Source of the DNA: an uncultured Bacteroidales bacterium
GTDB lineage: Bacteria > Bacteroidota > Bacteroidia > Bacteroidales > UBA932
Direction: 5' to 3'
Assembly (NCBI GenBank): GCA_945487035.1
Contig: CALYTI010000005.1
Span: 41,950 to 105,949, forward strand
DNA length: 64,000 nt
The position numbers and the translations under genes are program-made. Positions 25,177 to 33,216 of this stretch are shown here, one piece after another; position 1 is the first letter of the stretch; each line of letters begins with the position of its first letter. The notes below the pieces were generated by a model. That model saw nothing but the letters and a program-made list of their open reading frames with translations, was not told the origin of the DNA and searched no databases.

Positions 25177-25329
25177 ATGCCACTGAAAATCTATCTCGAT
25201 AAGAGACAAAACAAGCACGGAGAAGCCCCTATCCGCGTTGCCTGGTCATTCAACGGAGACCGGTACCAGACCACGATGGGCTTCAGCATCCCTCCCAAGC
25301 CTTGGGATGACGCTGCCGGATGGGACTGA
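25177..25329 (+). pseudogene. N-terminal remnant of a Bacteroidetes tyrosine integrase
   Basis: The 50-codon frame MPLKIYLDKRQNKHGEAPIRV ending in FSIPPKPWDDAAGWD matches the arm-type DNA-binding N-terminus common to Bacteroidetes phage/transposon integrases (a basic K-x-x-L-D-K-R start, then a G-x-x-P-I-x-hydrophobic strand and a P-x-x-W-D end). The frame stops there and no catalytic domain with R-H-R-Y residues follows. It is read as a decayed integrase that may have brought in the downstream operon. A short functional arm-binding protein is possible but unlikely. Confidence 0.55.
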
Positions 25330-25370
25330 GGTGGAAAGGTTTAAGGAAATAACTATAAACGAGGTATAAT

Positions 25371-26219
25371 ATGGCCAGAGAACTTAGTATCGCCCATCTT
25401 TCGATGTACAAACCGAAAGGTAAACTGTTTGTCCTATTTAATACAATTACTGCTGATCCTGAACTTTCTTTTGAAATCAGGATTCACGATGAGGTTATTG
25501 TATACTACAACAAGAAAGCAATCTTAACCGTCACAAAAGGTAATAAGATTAAACCTCTTAGTGAGAAATATTATAAACAAGGAGAGGGCCCGACTGTTGA
25601 TATCAGTAATCCTGCTGTGTGGCAATCTGCAAAAGAAATAGAGAAATATCTTAAAGAAGCTAAATTGATTGCTTATCGCCATAGCATGAAAAGAGAATTT
25701 CAGCTTCAGCAGAACATTGCGATGGGTAATCATGATTGTGCCAACCGATTTCTTGCAATAGACATGGAGTGGCAGTTCGCCCAAGATATTATAAAAGATG
25801 AAAAAGACAGAATAAAGAAGACAAGAATTGACTTAGTCATTGTTGATCTGACCCCTAATGCTCTAGGAGTGAATGATATTTACCTTACTGAAGTCAAATT
25901 GGGAACCGAGGCTTTGAAAGGTGATTCAGGCTTACAAGGACATGTCAACAGTACCAGTATAATCGCTAATTCACCATACGCATGTCAAGGACTTATTGAT
26001 GATGTAAAGTCAATTCTTGCTCAAAAGCATGAGTTGGGCATTATCACGGGAGAATTTCCGAAATTGCATTTGGCTCAAAAGCCAAAGATGCTCTTTATTC
26101 TTGGACATAGAGGAACTCAAGAGAGGAAGGAACTGGAAGATGAAATGTCCAAACTAAAGATTCCAACAGGACTTGATGAGCCGATTGTGATGTACCAGGA
26201 CACCTTGATAAGACTATGA
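25371..26219 (+). CDS. Unknown protein with PD-(D/E)XK nuclease-like core
   Basis: I do not recognise a named family for this 282-aa protein. The middle holds a plausible restriction-endonuclease-like core: acidic DMEWQF near 130, then RIDLVIVD, then YLTEVKLG (E-x-K) near 185, the spacing expected for D...ExK catalysis. The N-terminal 80 residues are beta-rich. Base composition is more AT-rich than neighbouring housekeeping genes. Its stop overlaps the ATG of the beta-CASP hydrolase (ATGA), so it is the first gene of a four-gene unit. A nucleic-acid-cutting role is inference. Confidence 0.75.
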   Translation: MARELSIAHLSMYKPKGKLFVLFNTITADPELSFEIRIHDEVIVYYNKKAILTVTKGNKIKPLSEKYYKQGEGPTVDISNPAVWQSAKEIEKYLKEAKLIAYRHSMKREFQLQQNIAMGNHDCANRFLAIDMEWQFAQDIIKDEKDRIKKTRIDLVIVDLTPNALGVNDIYLTEVKLGTEALKGDSGLQGHVNSTSIIANSPYACQGLIDDVKSILAQKHELGIITGEFPKLHLAQKPKMLFILGHRGTQERKELEDEMSKLKIPTGLDEPIVMYQDTLIRL

Positions 26220-27559
26220 AAATCACCCTTCATCGTCCCCATCAAATTGGCGGCTGCATCACGGAGATTGAATCCAATGCAGGCACCAGGATTTTCATAG
26301 ACCTGGGGCATCTGCTTCCGGACGGAGACAAACCCTCCGACGATAAATTGGCCACAAAAGATGCCATCGACAAGCTGACAGTTGGCGCTGCTGCCATCCT
26401 GTACACGCACAATCACGGGGATCACGTAGAATTGTTTAACCTGGTGGATGAAAGCATTCCCCAGTATATCGGTAATCTTGCTGCAGATTTAATGGGGCGC
26501 AAGTACCAGCGTCTATCCTGCCTGGATGACCAGCATGAGGAATGCATGTACCGGTTGAAGAAACTGGAGAACTTCCATTTTTATCACGCAGGAAAGCCAC
26601 TTTATTTCGGCAAAAGGAAAGACATTACGGTGACACCCTTCTATGTCAGCCATTCGGCCACTGATTCCTATCTATTGAAGATTCAGTGTGATGGAAAGAC
26701 GGTCATCCATACCGGTGATTTTCGTGAACATGGATACCTGGGCGATGGCCTGCGCAAAGTGATTGACAAGTTCCATATTGCCGGCAATGTTGATGTATTG
26801 ATTGTTGAGGGAACTAATGTCGGCCAGCCTTACAAACCAGTAAAGAGCGAACAGGAGGTTTGCGACTGCTTCAAGGAAATAATGGCTAAGCGCAAGAATG
26901 TTTTTGTTTTGTGTTCTTCTCAAGATGCAGACCGCCTGGAGTCCATCTATCAGGCCAATTATTCTACGGAGCCATGGCGTCCATTAGTTTGTGACAGCTT
27001 CCAGGCAGAGACGATAGAAAGGATTAAAAGGGAATATAAAGGACTTGGGCCTCATTACCAGTTTAACAAGGGGAAAGCCTATATCTATGATTATGACCCG
27101 ACGAAAAACGAAGGGCTTGTAGCTAAGATGAAGGACTGTGGCTTTACAATGCTTATCCGCTGCAGTGATAAGTTTGCAGAATGGATAGATGATATCCTTA
27201 AGTTCTGTAATAAAGAAGAAACCTCCTTCGTCTATTCCATGTATCGTGGCTATGTAGAAAAAGGCTGGGGCGGATATAATGAGAAAACTGACGCCTTTAT
27301 TCAGCCCCTGGTCGCAAGCTCTACACCATGCCTGAAAGGAAGCAAGAGATACGACTACAACCATACGTCTGGCCATGCATCTATTCAATCTCTTAAGGAG
27401 ATCTGTGAACTAATTGGCCCGAAGACAGCCATCATACCCATCCACCACAATCCGGATGCCGATTTCCACACTGTTGGACTGAGGAAAGATTTGGATGACA
27501 AGATTGTTGAGGCTGAGACTGTAATTGACGGAATAACTATTTCTTTCAATAAAGCGTAG
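26216..27559 (+). CDS. Metallo-beta-lactamase/beta-CASP hydrolase, RNase J-like
   Basis: This 447-aa protein has the complete MBL metal set: FIDLGHLLP (motif 1 Asp), YTHNHGDHVE (motif 2 HxHxDH), YVSHSATDSYL (motif 3), VIHTGDFREH (motif 4) and IPIHHNPDADF near the end. Beta-CASP traits are LIVEGTNVG (motif A) and YNHTSGHASIQS (motif C). This is the pattern of RNase J-type ribonucleases, but it lacks the C-terminal domain of about 100 aa that RNase J carries. It sits between a nuclease-like gene and a HAD phosphatase of the RNA-repair type, suggesting a dedicated RNA-cleaving or trimming enzyme rather than the housekeeping RNase J. Confidence 0.88.
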   Translation: MKITLHRPHQIGGCITEIESNAGTRIFIDLGHLLPDGDKPSDDKLATKDAIDKLTVGAAAILYTHNHGDHVELFNLVDESIPQYIGNLAADLMGRKYQRLSCLDDQHEECMYRLKKLENFHFYHAGKPLYFGKRKDITVTPFYVSHSATDSYLLKIQCDGKTVIHTGDFREHGYLGDGLRKVIDKFHIAGNVDVLIVEGTNVGQPYKPVKSEQEVCDCFKEIMAKRKNVFVLCSSQDADRLESIYQANYSTEPWRPLVCDSFQAETIERIKREYKGLGPHYQFNKGKAYIYDYDPTKNEGLVAKMKDCGFTMLIRCSDKFAEWIDDILKFCNKEETSFVYSMYRGYVEKGWGGYNEKTDAFIQPLVASSTPCLKGSKRYDYNHTSGHASIQSLKEICELIGPKTAIIPIHHNPDADFHTVGLRKDLDDKIVEAETVIDGITISFNKA

Positions 27560-27561
27560 CA

Positions 27562-27768
27562 ATGACAGACAAGCTTACTGCCAGTATGAAATCCTGGATC
27601 AAGCAGGATTACCAGGACATCTGCGAAAGCCCGGCCGAGTACGGCATTTCCTATGCGGAGAAAGAATTCGGCAAGATAGTGGACATCATTGAGGAAGATG
27701 TCAATGCCAAGTTTGAGATGACGATTCCGAGATTGCTAATCGAAGATTACTTGAGAGAAAATGACTAA
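27562..27768 (+). CDS. Small acidic protein of unknown function (68 aa)
   Basis: The protein MTDKLTASMKSWIKQDYQDICE...IEDYLREND is helical and charged with no signal or membrane segment. No family is recognised. It starts 2 bases after the beta-CASP stop and overlaps the next start by 8 bases, so translation coupling supports it being a real gene and perhaps a subunit or inhibitor of the neighbouring enzymes. Confidence 0.65.
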   Translation: MTDKLTASMKSWIKQDYQDICESPAEYGISYAEKEFGKIVDIIEEDVNAKFEMTIPRLLIEDYLREND

Positions 27769-28240
27769 ACTTGTTTTCCTTGACATAGACGGTGTACTGG
27801 ACACCTACAAATCCCGCTATCAGCTTGATCCGGAACTGATGGCGCATCTGGGTACTCTTCTGGAGAAAACAGGCGCCAGCATAGTTATTTCATCATCTTG
27901 GCGTGCTCAGGATGTGCCCGGCACAGTTGAATTTATGACTGATTCGGACAATCCTAGCGTTGGTGGGCATCCCTTCCCTTTCACCGACAAGATTGTTGGC
28001 GTTACTCCCATCCTGTTCTCCGTAATTGACGGTGATATTGACCGTCCTGCAACTCGAGGAGAGGAAATCGCGGCATACCTGAAAGTTCATTCCTGCGACA
28101 ACTATGTCATCCTGGATGATTGTGACGAGATGCTTCGCGAACAATGGCCGCATCTGGTCCTTGTCAACGATGAGGTGGGATTAACGGAGGCCGATGTAGA
28201 GAAGGCAGTTGGAATCTTGAAACAGACACAAGACAACTGA
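27761..28240 (+). CDS. HAD phosphatase domain protein of the Swiss-Army-Knife RNA-repair type
   Basis: This 159-aa single-domain protein opens with LVFLDIDGVLDTYKSRYQLD (HAD motif I, DxDGV), then IVISSSWR (motif II with the SSSWR string typical of this group) and YVILDDCDEML near 125 (motif IV acid pair). The combination DIDGVL...SSSWR...DD is that of the HAD domain described in Swiss Army Knife RNA repair proteins, where phosphate ends of cut RNA are thought to be processed. It overlaps the small upstream gene by 8 bases. RNA-end dephosphorylation in concert with the beta-CASP enzyme is inferred. Confidence 0.8.
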   Translation: MTKLVFLDIDGVLDTYKSRYQLDPELMAHLGTLLEKTGASIVISSSWRAQDVPGTVEFMTDSDNPSVGGHPFPFTDKIVGVTPILFSVIDGDIDRPATRGEEIAAYLKVHSCDNYVILDDCDEMLREQWPHLVLVNDEVGLTEADVEKAVGILKQTQDN

Positions 28241-28286
28241 CACCGCTCTGCCAACCTCACCGGAGGGAGTGTCCTGCGGATGCGCT

Positions 28287-28458
28287 GGGTCAGTGTTTCT
28301 TCGATGGTCTTGCACGAGGTGATGTTTTCTGCGTATTAATTCCATCACATTGCCGGCTAATGCCCACTGGTGATTTCCTGATGTAACAGGTCCGGAGCAA
28401 AACTAGGGTGGGAGGCCGATTTTCTTCCTAACGTGTAACGTCAGGAAAACAGGAAGTG
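28287..28458. repeat. Module 1/2 boundary: degenerate element C, block A copy 2 and family B copy 4
   Basis: GGTCAGTGTTTCTTCGATGG (28289) resembles inverted element C. TTCCATCACATTGCCGGCTAATGCCCACTGGTGATTTCCTGA (28340-28381) is block A without the recO tail. 28373-28450 is a family B palindrome (TTTCCTGATGTAACAGGTCCGGA and TTCCTAACGTGTAACGTCAGGAA). The ion channel gene ends about 10 bases further on. Confidence 0.75.
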
Positions 28459-28460
28459 TG

Positions 28461-29243
28461 TTACTTAGAGAGCTTATCTATCTTTTCTTCGAGGCGGCGA
28501 AGCTGTTCTTTGACGTCGTCGTTGTTGTCCTCAACCATTGCGTCAACCATGATGGAGTTGATGAGGGACATTCCGAGGATGCCGCCACAGAAGAGGAGGA
28601 CGATAAAGTAGATTCGAACTGCTGTTTGGCCGAAGGCTCCCATTCCTGCCATCACTGAATCTGGAATTTCGTACCAGCCTTCAATGGTGAAGAGTCGGAA
28701 GGTGGACCAGACTGCTTCTGTTGGGGTGCCGAAGAATTCCGGGCTGTATTTTCCAAAGAAGGCGCATGATATGAGCGCTGACACTACGAGCAATACCACG
28801 AATGCCACAACGACTACGTATGCTGATTTAACGGCTCTTTTGACGCCCGCAAGAATCTTCTCGATGTCCGGGAGGAATCGAACTACACGAATGCTCTTGA
28901 ATACCCTAAGAACACGAAGGGCACGGAGTACAAGGATTACCGAGACCTCTCCGATACCCACTCCAAATGGAGCTAGCAGTGACGGCAGGGCAATGGCAGT
29001 GATGATGAAGTCAAAGCGATTCCAAGACTCACTCCAGTAGTCCTTCCAACCAAACACCCTGATTTTGCAGATTGCTTCTGCAACGAATGCAAGTGTGAGG
29101 AGTGCATCAACAATTGTGAGCCATTCAGGCGCACATTCTGAGAACTGCCACCATATTGTGGCGGTATTAAGAATGATCAGAAGGAGTATGACTCCATCAT
29201 TCAAAAGGGGATTGCGTGATTGTATCTGTGTGTTCTTCTTCAT
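28461..29243 (-). CDS. Voltage-gated-type cation channel (single six-helix subunit)
   Basis: This 260-aa inner-membrane protein of the ion transport family (BacNav-like) has six helices. S4 is clear with arginines every third residue: LRALRVLRVFKSIRVVRFL. The pore helix and filter read FRLFTIEGWYEIP, comparable with the TxExW filter of prokaryotic sodium channels but with Gly-Trp-Tyr-Glu. The C-terminus is a charged coiled coil (NDDVKEQLRRLEEKIDKLSK), as in tetrameric bacterial channels. It is the last gene behind the type IIG enzyme and NERD protein, 23 bases after the latter. Selectivity is uncertain. In this context a membrane-depolarising defence effector is a possible role. Confidence 0.88.
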   Translation of the reverse strand: MKKNTQIQSRNPLLNDGVILLLIILNTATIWWQFSECAPEWLTIVDALLTLAFVAEAICKIRVFGWKDYWSESWNRFDFIITAIALPSLLAPFGVGIGEVSVILVLRALRVLRVFKSIRVVRFLPDIEKILAGVKRAVKSAYVVVVAFVVLLVVSALISCAFFGKYSPEFFGTPTEAVWSTFRLFTIEGWYEIPDSVMAGMGAFGQTAVRIYFIVLLFCGGILGMSLINSIMVDAMVEDNNDDVKEQLRRLEEKIDKLSK

Positions 29244-29266
29244 GTCGGCTTATATGATTCTATTTC

Positions 29267-30007
29267 TCATAAAAAACGTCTGCTGTAACCCCAGCCGGAA
29301 CTGTAAGTGTGTGATTCATGGCTGTTAGCCTTTGCTCGTGCTGCGAGATTAATCTGGGCCTGACGAATTTCAGGGTCACGGCCATTACGAACGCCTTCTG
29401 CGAGGACTTTGGCAACCTCATGTTTATTACCGTACTCTTCAGGAGGAAGGCTCAAGATATGTTTGATGAGTTCAACAACCTGTGTATTGTAGATGACACG
29501 GACTCTACCGGTTGGATCATATTCAAGTTCTTTAAACTCACAATTACCGTAGAATACCACGACGTTGAAAATAGGAACATCTGAGTTATTTGGCAGGAGT
29601 TTGCGTAGAGCAGTAATGTGGGTGCGATTCTGCCAAATTGGATTGTAGAACTGATGTTTCTCCTCTCCGAATGCGAGTATCTGCATCCAGTATTTGCTAT
29701 TCCCATTTCCGAAAATCCAACCGCTGTAATCCTTGACCTCGAATACAATAATGCCCTGAGGGGTAGTAACGGCAAGATCTATCTGAGTGTATGTGCCATT
29801 CTCCTTACGGATGTAGAGGTCATGGTAGATTGCTCGCTGGTCGATGCCACATTTGTTGAGAAGCAAGGGGATAAGGTCCCTCTCTGACCAAGTGCCTCTA
29901 TCGAGAGATGTAACTGACTCGACCTGCTCACGATACTTCTTGGCCTTGATGATACGGCGTGCAATCAAGGCGATAAAGCAAATGGCTACAAGAACTATGA
30001 TGAGCAT
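29267..30007 (-). CDS. Membrane-anchored NERD-domain (nuclease-related) protein
   Basis: The 246-aa protein begins with one transmembrane helix (LIIVLVAICFIALIARRII) and then a NERD domain: TWSERDLIPLLL, QIDLAVTTPQGIIVFEVKDY (Asp and E-x-K of the nuclease-like fold) and WIFGNGNSKYW. The C-terminal 40 residues are polar and low in complexity. NERD domains are nuclease-related and often occur in DNA-processing or defence settings. It lies 10 bases downstream of the type IIG gene and upstream of the ion channel on the same strand, making a three-gene operon likely. Confidence 0.85.
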   Translation of the reverse strand: MLIIVLVAICFIALIARRIIKAKKYREQVESVTSLDRGTWSERDLIPLLLNKCGIDQRAIYHDLYIRKENGTYTQIDLAVTTPQGIIVFEVKDYSGWIFGNGNSKYWMQILAFGEEKHQFYNPIWQNRTHITALRKLLPNNSDVPIFNVVVFYGNCEFKELEYDPTGRVRVIYNTQVVELIKHILSLPPEEYGNKHEVAKVLAEGVRNGRDPEIRQAQINLAARAKANSHESHTYSSGWGYSRRFL

Positions 30008-30017
30008 TTCGGTTATT

Positions 30018-32792
30018 CTATTTGTCTGTGAGGTCTTTGTACATCTTCATCAGAGCTGCGACGATGTCGGATTCCGTGAATGTCTTTGGGAATCCATATG
30101 CGGCCATGACTGCAGCATCGTTTGCCTGGTGGGCCTTGCGGAGTTCGATAGGCATGGTCAGCTCATCATACAAGTCTGCAAGGCTACTATCTGGGTAAAG
30201 GGCGCGGGCATCGAGAATTGCCTGTGCGGTCTGTTCAATCTTAGCCTTCTGTTCTTCGGAAGGAGTTGGCCATGGGAAGTTGTTGTAGACAATTGTATTT
30301 GAATAACTGTAGTCACTCTTCAATCTGCCGCAGATTGCCCTCATCCAAGCCATATGAACATTTGATTCCATTATTCCAAAGTGGTAGAGCGAGGCTTCCT
30401 GCATTGTAAACAACTTGTCTCCGGGAATAATATCTTTTGACAAATAGTCCATCGGGATATAGTGACGATTCTCTGAGGATACTTTTGGGATAGCGACATA
30501 ATCGCTGGAACATTCAAACGGTGCACCAAACAGCATCGGATTTTCGGCCGCCTTTATTGTGCTTGTCCTATTGCTTGCAAGTCTGAATGTCCTGACATTT
30601 TCTATACGCCTTAATACTTCTGGACATTTTCTGATTATCGACGGATCAATCCCTTTCAACCATAAACAATAGCGTGGTTTTCTGTCGATAAAGTCCTTTC
30701 CCATCATATAGAAACGCAAGCAAGGCTCAGCCTGTGCTTCTTTTTTGAGCAATGTATCTTTCTCTTCTTCGGTCAAAGTCAGATTACCATCATCAATAGG
30801 CTGGCCGCCAAGACAAATTTCCGGAACATCGGAAATAGGCTTCATTCGTTTTTCAATGAAAATGTTCGGGGCATCAAGCAAGTATCCGTTTATTGTTGAT
30901 GCAACCTTCGCACTCTCTACAGATGAGAAAATAATTTTCTGCTTTGTCGAAGGACAGAGTGAAAATCCGACTATCACGCAGTGCACTTGAGCCTTGATAC
31001 TAGCTTCGCTGTCCCACCGGAATGTCCTCCAAGCGAAATCGATGTGAACACCGTAATCTTCCATCAACGGTTTCCAAAGATTTGCAACTGCACCACCCTG
31101 GGTTATCGAGTTGGTGGAAACGAGCGCACACCGTATGTGCGTGTCTTTGATATAGTCCGTTGCTTTCTTGTACCAGCAACATACATAGTCCAAGTCTCCA
31201 ACACCGGGCCACTTTGCTCCGAAAATCTCAAGCACATCATCTTTCTGTTCCTTACCCATCCAACGAGCACCCACGAACGGTGGGTTACCCATTATGTAAT
31301 TCAGCCTTGTTGCAGGAACCACATCATTCCAGTCAATATGCAGTGCATTCCCTTCGATGATATTCTGGTACGATTCAAGAGGGAAGTAGCTCAGAGGCTC
31401 GGCAATGATGTCCTCGGTGTTCTTTTGCATCTGAGCCTCGCTGATCCATAGTGCGGTGCGGGCAACAGTCACGGCAAAGTCGTTGATCTCGATACCGTAG
31501 AACTGCTTGATGTTGACCTTAATTGGGCTGAACTCTGCACCCATATTGAGCTGTGGACCATCACCGTTACGGAGTACACGGATAATCTCGTTCTCAAGTT
31601 TGCGAAGTGACAAGAACGTCTCTGTAAGGAAGTTACCGGAGCCGCAGGCAGGATCGAGGAATGTGAGTGATGCAAGTTTGTCCTGGAGCTCTTTCAGTGT
31701 CTTCTCACGCTTGCTTCTGACAGGGATTGCAAGGGCATCCTCGAGTTCTTTCTTGAGATCATCAAGGAAGAGAGGGTCGATGAGTTTGTGAATATTCTCA
31801 ACAGAGGTGTAGTGCATTCCGCCGCTACGACGTGTCTCTGGGTTCAAGGTTGATTCGAAAACAGCACCGAATATAGTAGGAGAAATGCCGGACCAGTCAA
31901 AGTCAGCAGAACAATCCTTTTCAATAAGGGTTATGATTTCAGGGGTGAAACGAGGAATCTCGATATCCTCGTCTGAGAATAGATCTCCATGCACGTAAGG
32001 GAAGGCCGCGAGATCTTCGTCAAGATACGGATCACGTAGGGATTCCATAGTGTCAAGCACCTTGAAGAGTTCCTTGAGCGCGGAGCGTACAGTATTGCTG
32101 TGCTTGCGAAGGTAGTTGACGAACATATTCTTCTTTCCGAACAGGCTCGCATCTTCGGCATACATACAGAACACGAGACGTACGCAAAGGATGTTGAGAG
32201 AACGAAGTGTATCCGGTGAAGTGGGGTCTGCGTACTGGGCAAGGAGCATATCGTAAAGTCTGCCCACGAGGCGACCAGCTTCGATGGACAGTTCTTTTTC
32301 ACGGATGATCTTTTCGTCAGTCTCTTCGACAAGGAAGTTCAGAAGATGGTAGTCTTTGTCCAGGTTCTCCAGAAGGACGGAGAGAGGGTCATCGTGCGGA
32401 TGTTCGAGATCATAAACAAGGAACTCCTGGAAGTTGCATACGACAATCCAGCGAGGGCGCTGAGAGTTTGGGAGTTCGTTCGCATAGCGCTTTGCCTGCT
32501 CGAATGGAGTGAGCATCTTGCCATCTGACTGAGCTGCTGCCTTGCGAAGGTCTTTGCCGAGACTCTTCTGTTCAATCATCACCTTGGTTGAGCGAATATG
32601 ACCGTCGATGAAGGAAGTGTGGTCGAGTTTGACCTGCTCTTCGAATGATATGAAAGATTCAGGGTGTGCGATGCCATAAACGTCTCTGAGGAGTGAAGTC
32701 CAGAATTGCTGGCCTTCGCCTTTCTCATATCCCCTGCCACTCCAGAATTCGGCGAAGGATCTTGCTGCGTTTCTTTGCTGTACGTCGGTCAT
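30018..32792 (-). CDS. MmeI-like type IIG restriction-modification enzyme
   Basis: This 924-aa fused endonuclease-methyltransferase has an N-terminal nuclease domain with FIDGHIRSTKVMIEQKS, giving D63 and E74-x-K76. A helical connector follows, then an N6-adenine methyltransferase: motif I FLDPACGSGNFL (380-386), FYGIEINDFAV and motif IV NPPF at 503-506. The C-terminal 300 residues resemble the target recognition domain of MmeI-family enzymes (PCLRFYMMGKDFI, CLWLKGIDP). All key motifs are intact, so both activities are likely. No separate restriction subunit is seen. It is the first gene of a minus-strand unit with NERD and ion channel genes. Confidence 0.9.
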   Translation of the reverse strand: MTDVQQRNAARSFAEFWSGRGYEKGEGQQFWTSLLRDVYGIAHPESFISFEEQVKLDHTSFIDGHIRSTKVMIEQKSLGKDLRKAAAQSDGKMLTPFEQAKRYANELPNSQRPRWIVVCNFQEFLVYDLEHPHDDPLSVLLENLDKDYHLLNFLVEETDEKIIREKELSIEAGRLVGRLYDMLLAQYADPTSPDTLRSLNILCVRLVFCMYAEDASLFGKKNMFVNYLRKHSNTVRSALKELFKVLDTMESLRDPYLDEDLAAFPYVHGDLFSDEDIEIPRFTPEIITLIEKDCSADFDWSGISPTIFGAVFESTLNPETRRSGGMHYTSVENIHKLIDPLFLDDLKKELEDALAIPVRSKREKTLKELQDKLASLTFLDPACGSGNFLTETFLSLRKLENEIIRVLRNGDGPQLNMGAEFSPIKVNIKQFYGIEINDFAVTVARTALWISEAQMQKNTEDIIAEPLSYFPLESYQNIIEGNALHIDWNDVVPATRLNYIMGNPPFVGARWMGKEQKDDVLEIFGAKWPGVGDLDYVCCWYKKATDYIKDTHIRCALVSTNSITQGGAVANLWKPLMEDYGVHIDFAWRTFRWDSEASIKAQVHCVIVGFSLCPSTKQKIIFSSVESAKVASTINGYLLDAPNIFIEKRMKPISDVPEICLGGQPIDDGNLTLTEEEKDTLLKKEAQAEPCLRFYMMGKDFIDRKPRYCLWLKGIDPSIIRKCPEVLRRIENVRTFRLASNRTSTIKAAENPMLFGAPFECSSDYVAIPKVSSENRHYIPMDYLSKDIIPGDKLFTMQEASLYHFGIMESNVHMAWMRAICGRLKSDYSYSNTIVYNNFPWPTPSEEQKAKIEQTAQAILDARALYPDSSLADLYDELTMPIELRKAHQANDAAVMAAYGFPKTFTESDIVAALMKMYKDLTDK

Positions 32793-32909
32793 ACTATCGT
32801 GCGTAATCTCGGTTAAACTTGTAAAGTTAAGATATTTTTGGCGAACAGAATGCTATTATTGTCCCACAGGCCTTCGATATTTAAGAAAGTGAGTATATGG
32901 GATTCTTAA
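32793..32909. other. Leader region of the type IIG operon
   Basis: Read on the minus strand, TAACTTTAC (about 32824-32832) is a one-mismatch -7 box about 35 bases before the ATG, a weak promoter candidate. Beyond it the sequence passes into the boundary repeat. Confidence 0.35.
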
Positions 32910-33070
32910 TGAAATCCCTTCGCTGCGCGTGCTGCGGGAGTTGTTCGGGTAGGGTTCCATCACATTGCTGGCTAATGCCCACTGGTGATTTCCTGACGTG
33001 AGGTCAGGAAAACGGAAAGTGCTGTCAGCCGCAGCAAGCACGATTAGGACATACTCGATGAAACACTACC
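32910..33070 (+). repeat. Island boundary copy 3: recO tail, block A, short B palindrome and element C
   Basis: AATCCCTTCGCTGCGCGTGC...TTCGGGTAG still encodes the RecO end (SLRVLRELFG, stop) but has no recO gene before it. Then follow GGTTCCATCACATTGCTGGCTAATGCCCACTGG, a shortened B palindrome (TTTCCTGACGTGAGGTCAGGAAA, 32988-33012) and element C (GCAAGCACGATTAGGACATACTCGATGAAACACTACC). This composite is the best evidence of repeated integration at the recO end. Confidence 0.85.
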
Positions 33071-33162
33071 CAGTTTGTGTCAGTACGGCAAAAGAAAGCC
33101 ATTCTTACACAAATTGAAAAATTACTTCGTCGGATGCTTACTGTGAGACGCCAAATTATAGC

Positions 33163-33197
33163 AAGTGGCAGCGTGCTCTCAAAAGCAGCTGCCACTT
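33163..33197. terminator. Hairpin after the BspA-like gene
   Basis: AAGTGGCAGC / GCTGCCACTT forms a perfect 10-base stem 20 bases past the stop of the LRR gene. There is no long T-run, so termination strength is uncertain. Confidence 0.5.
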
Positions 33198-33216
33198 TGC
33201 ATATTAACGTCCGCTG

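Noticed and set aside
33069-33162. Possible transposase fragment between boundary repeat and LRR terminator
   Set aside because: A plus-strand open frame (VRQKKAILTQIEKLLRR) exists but matches no transposase motif I can name.
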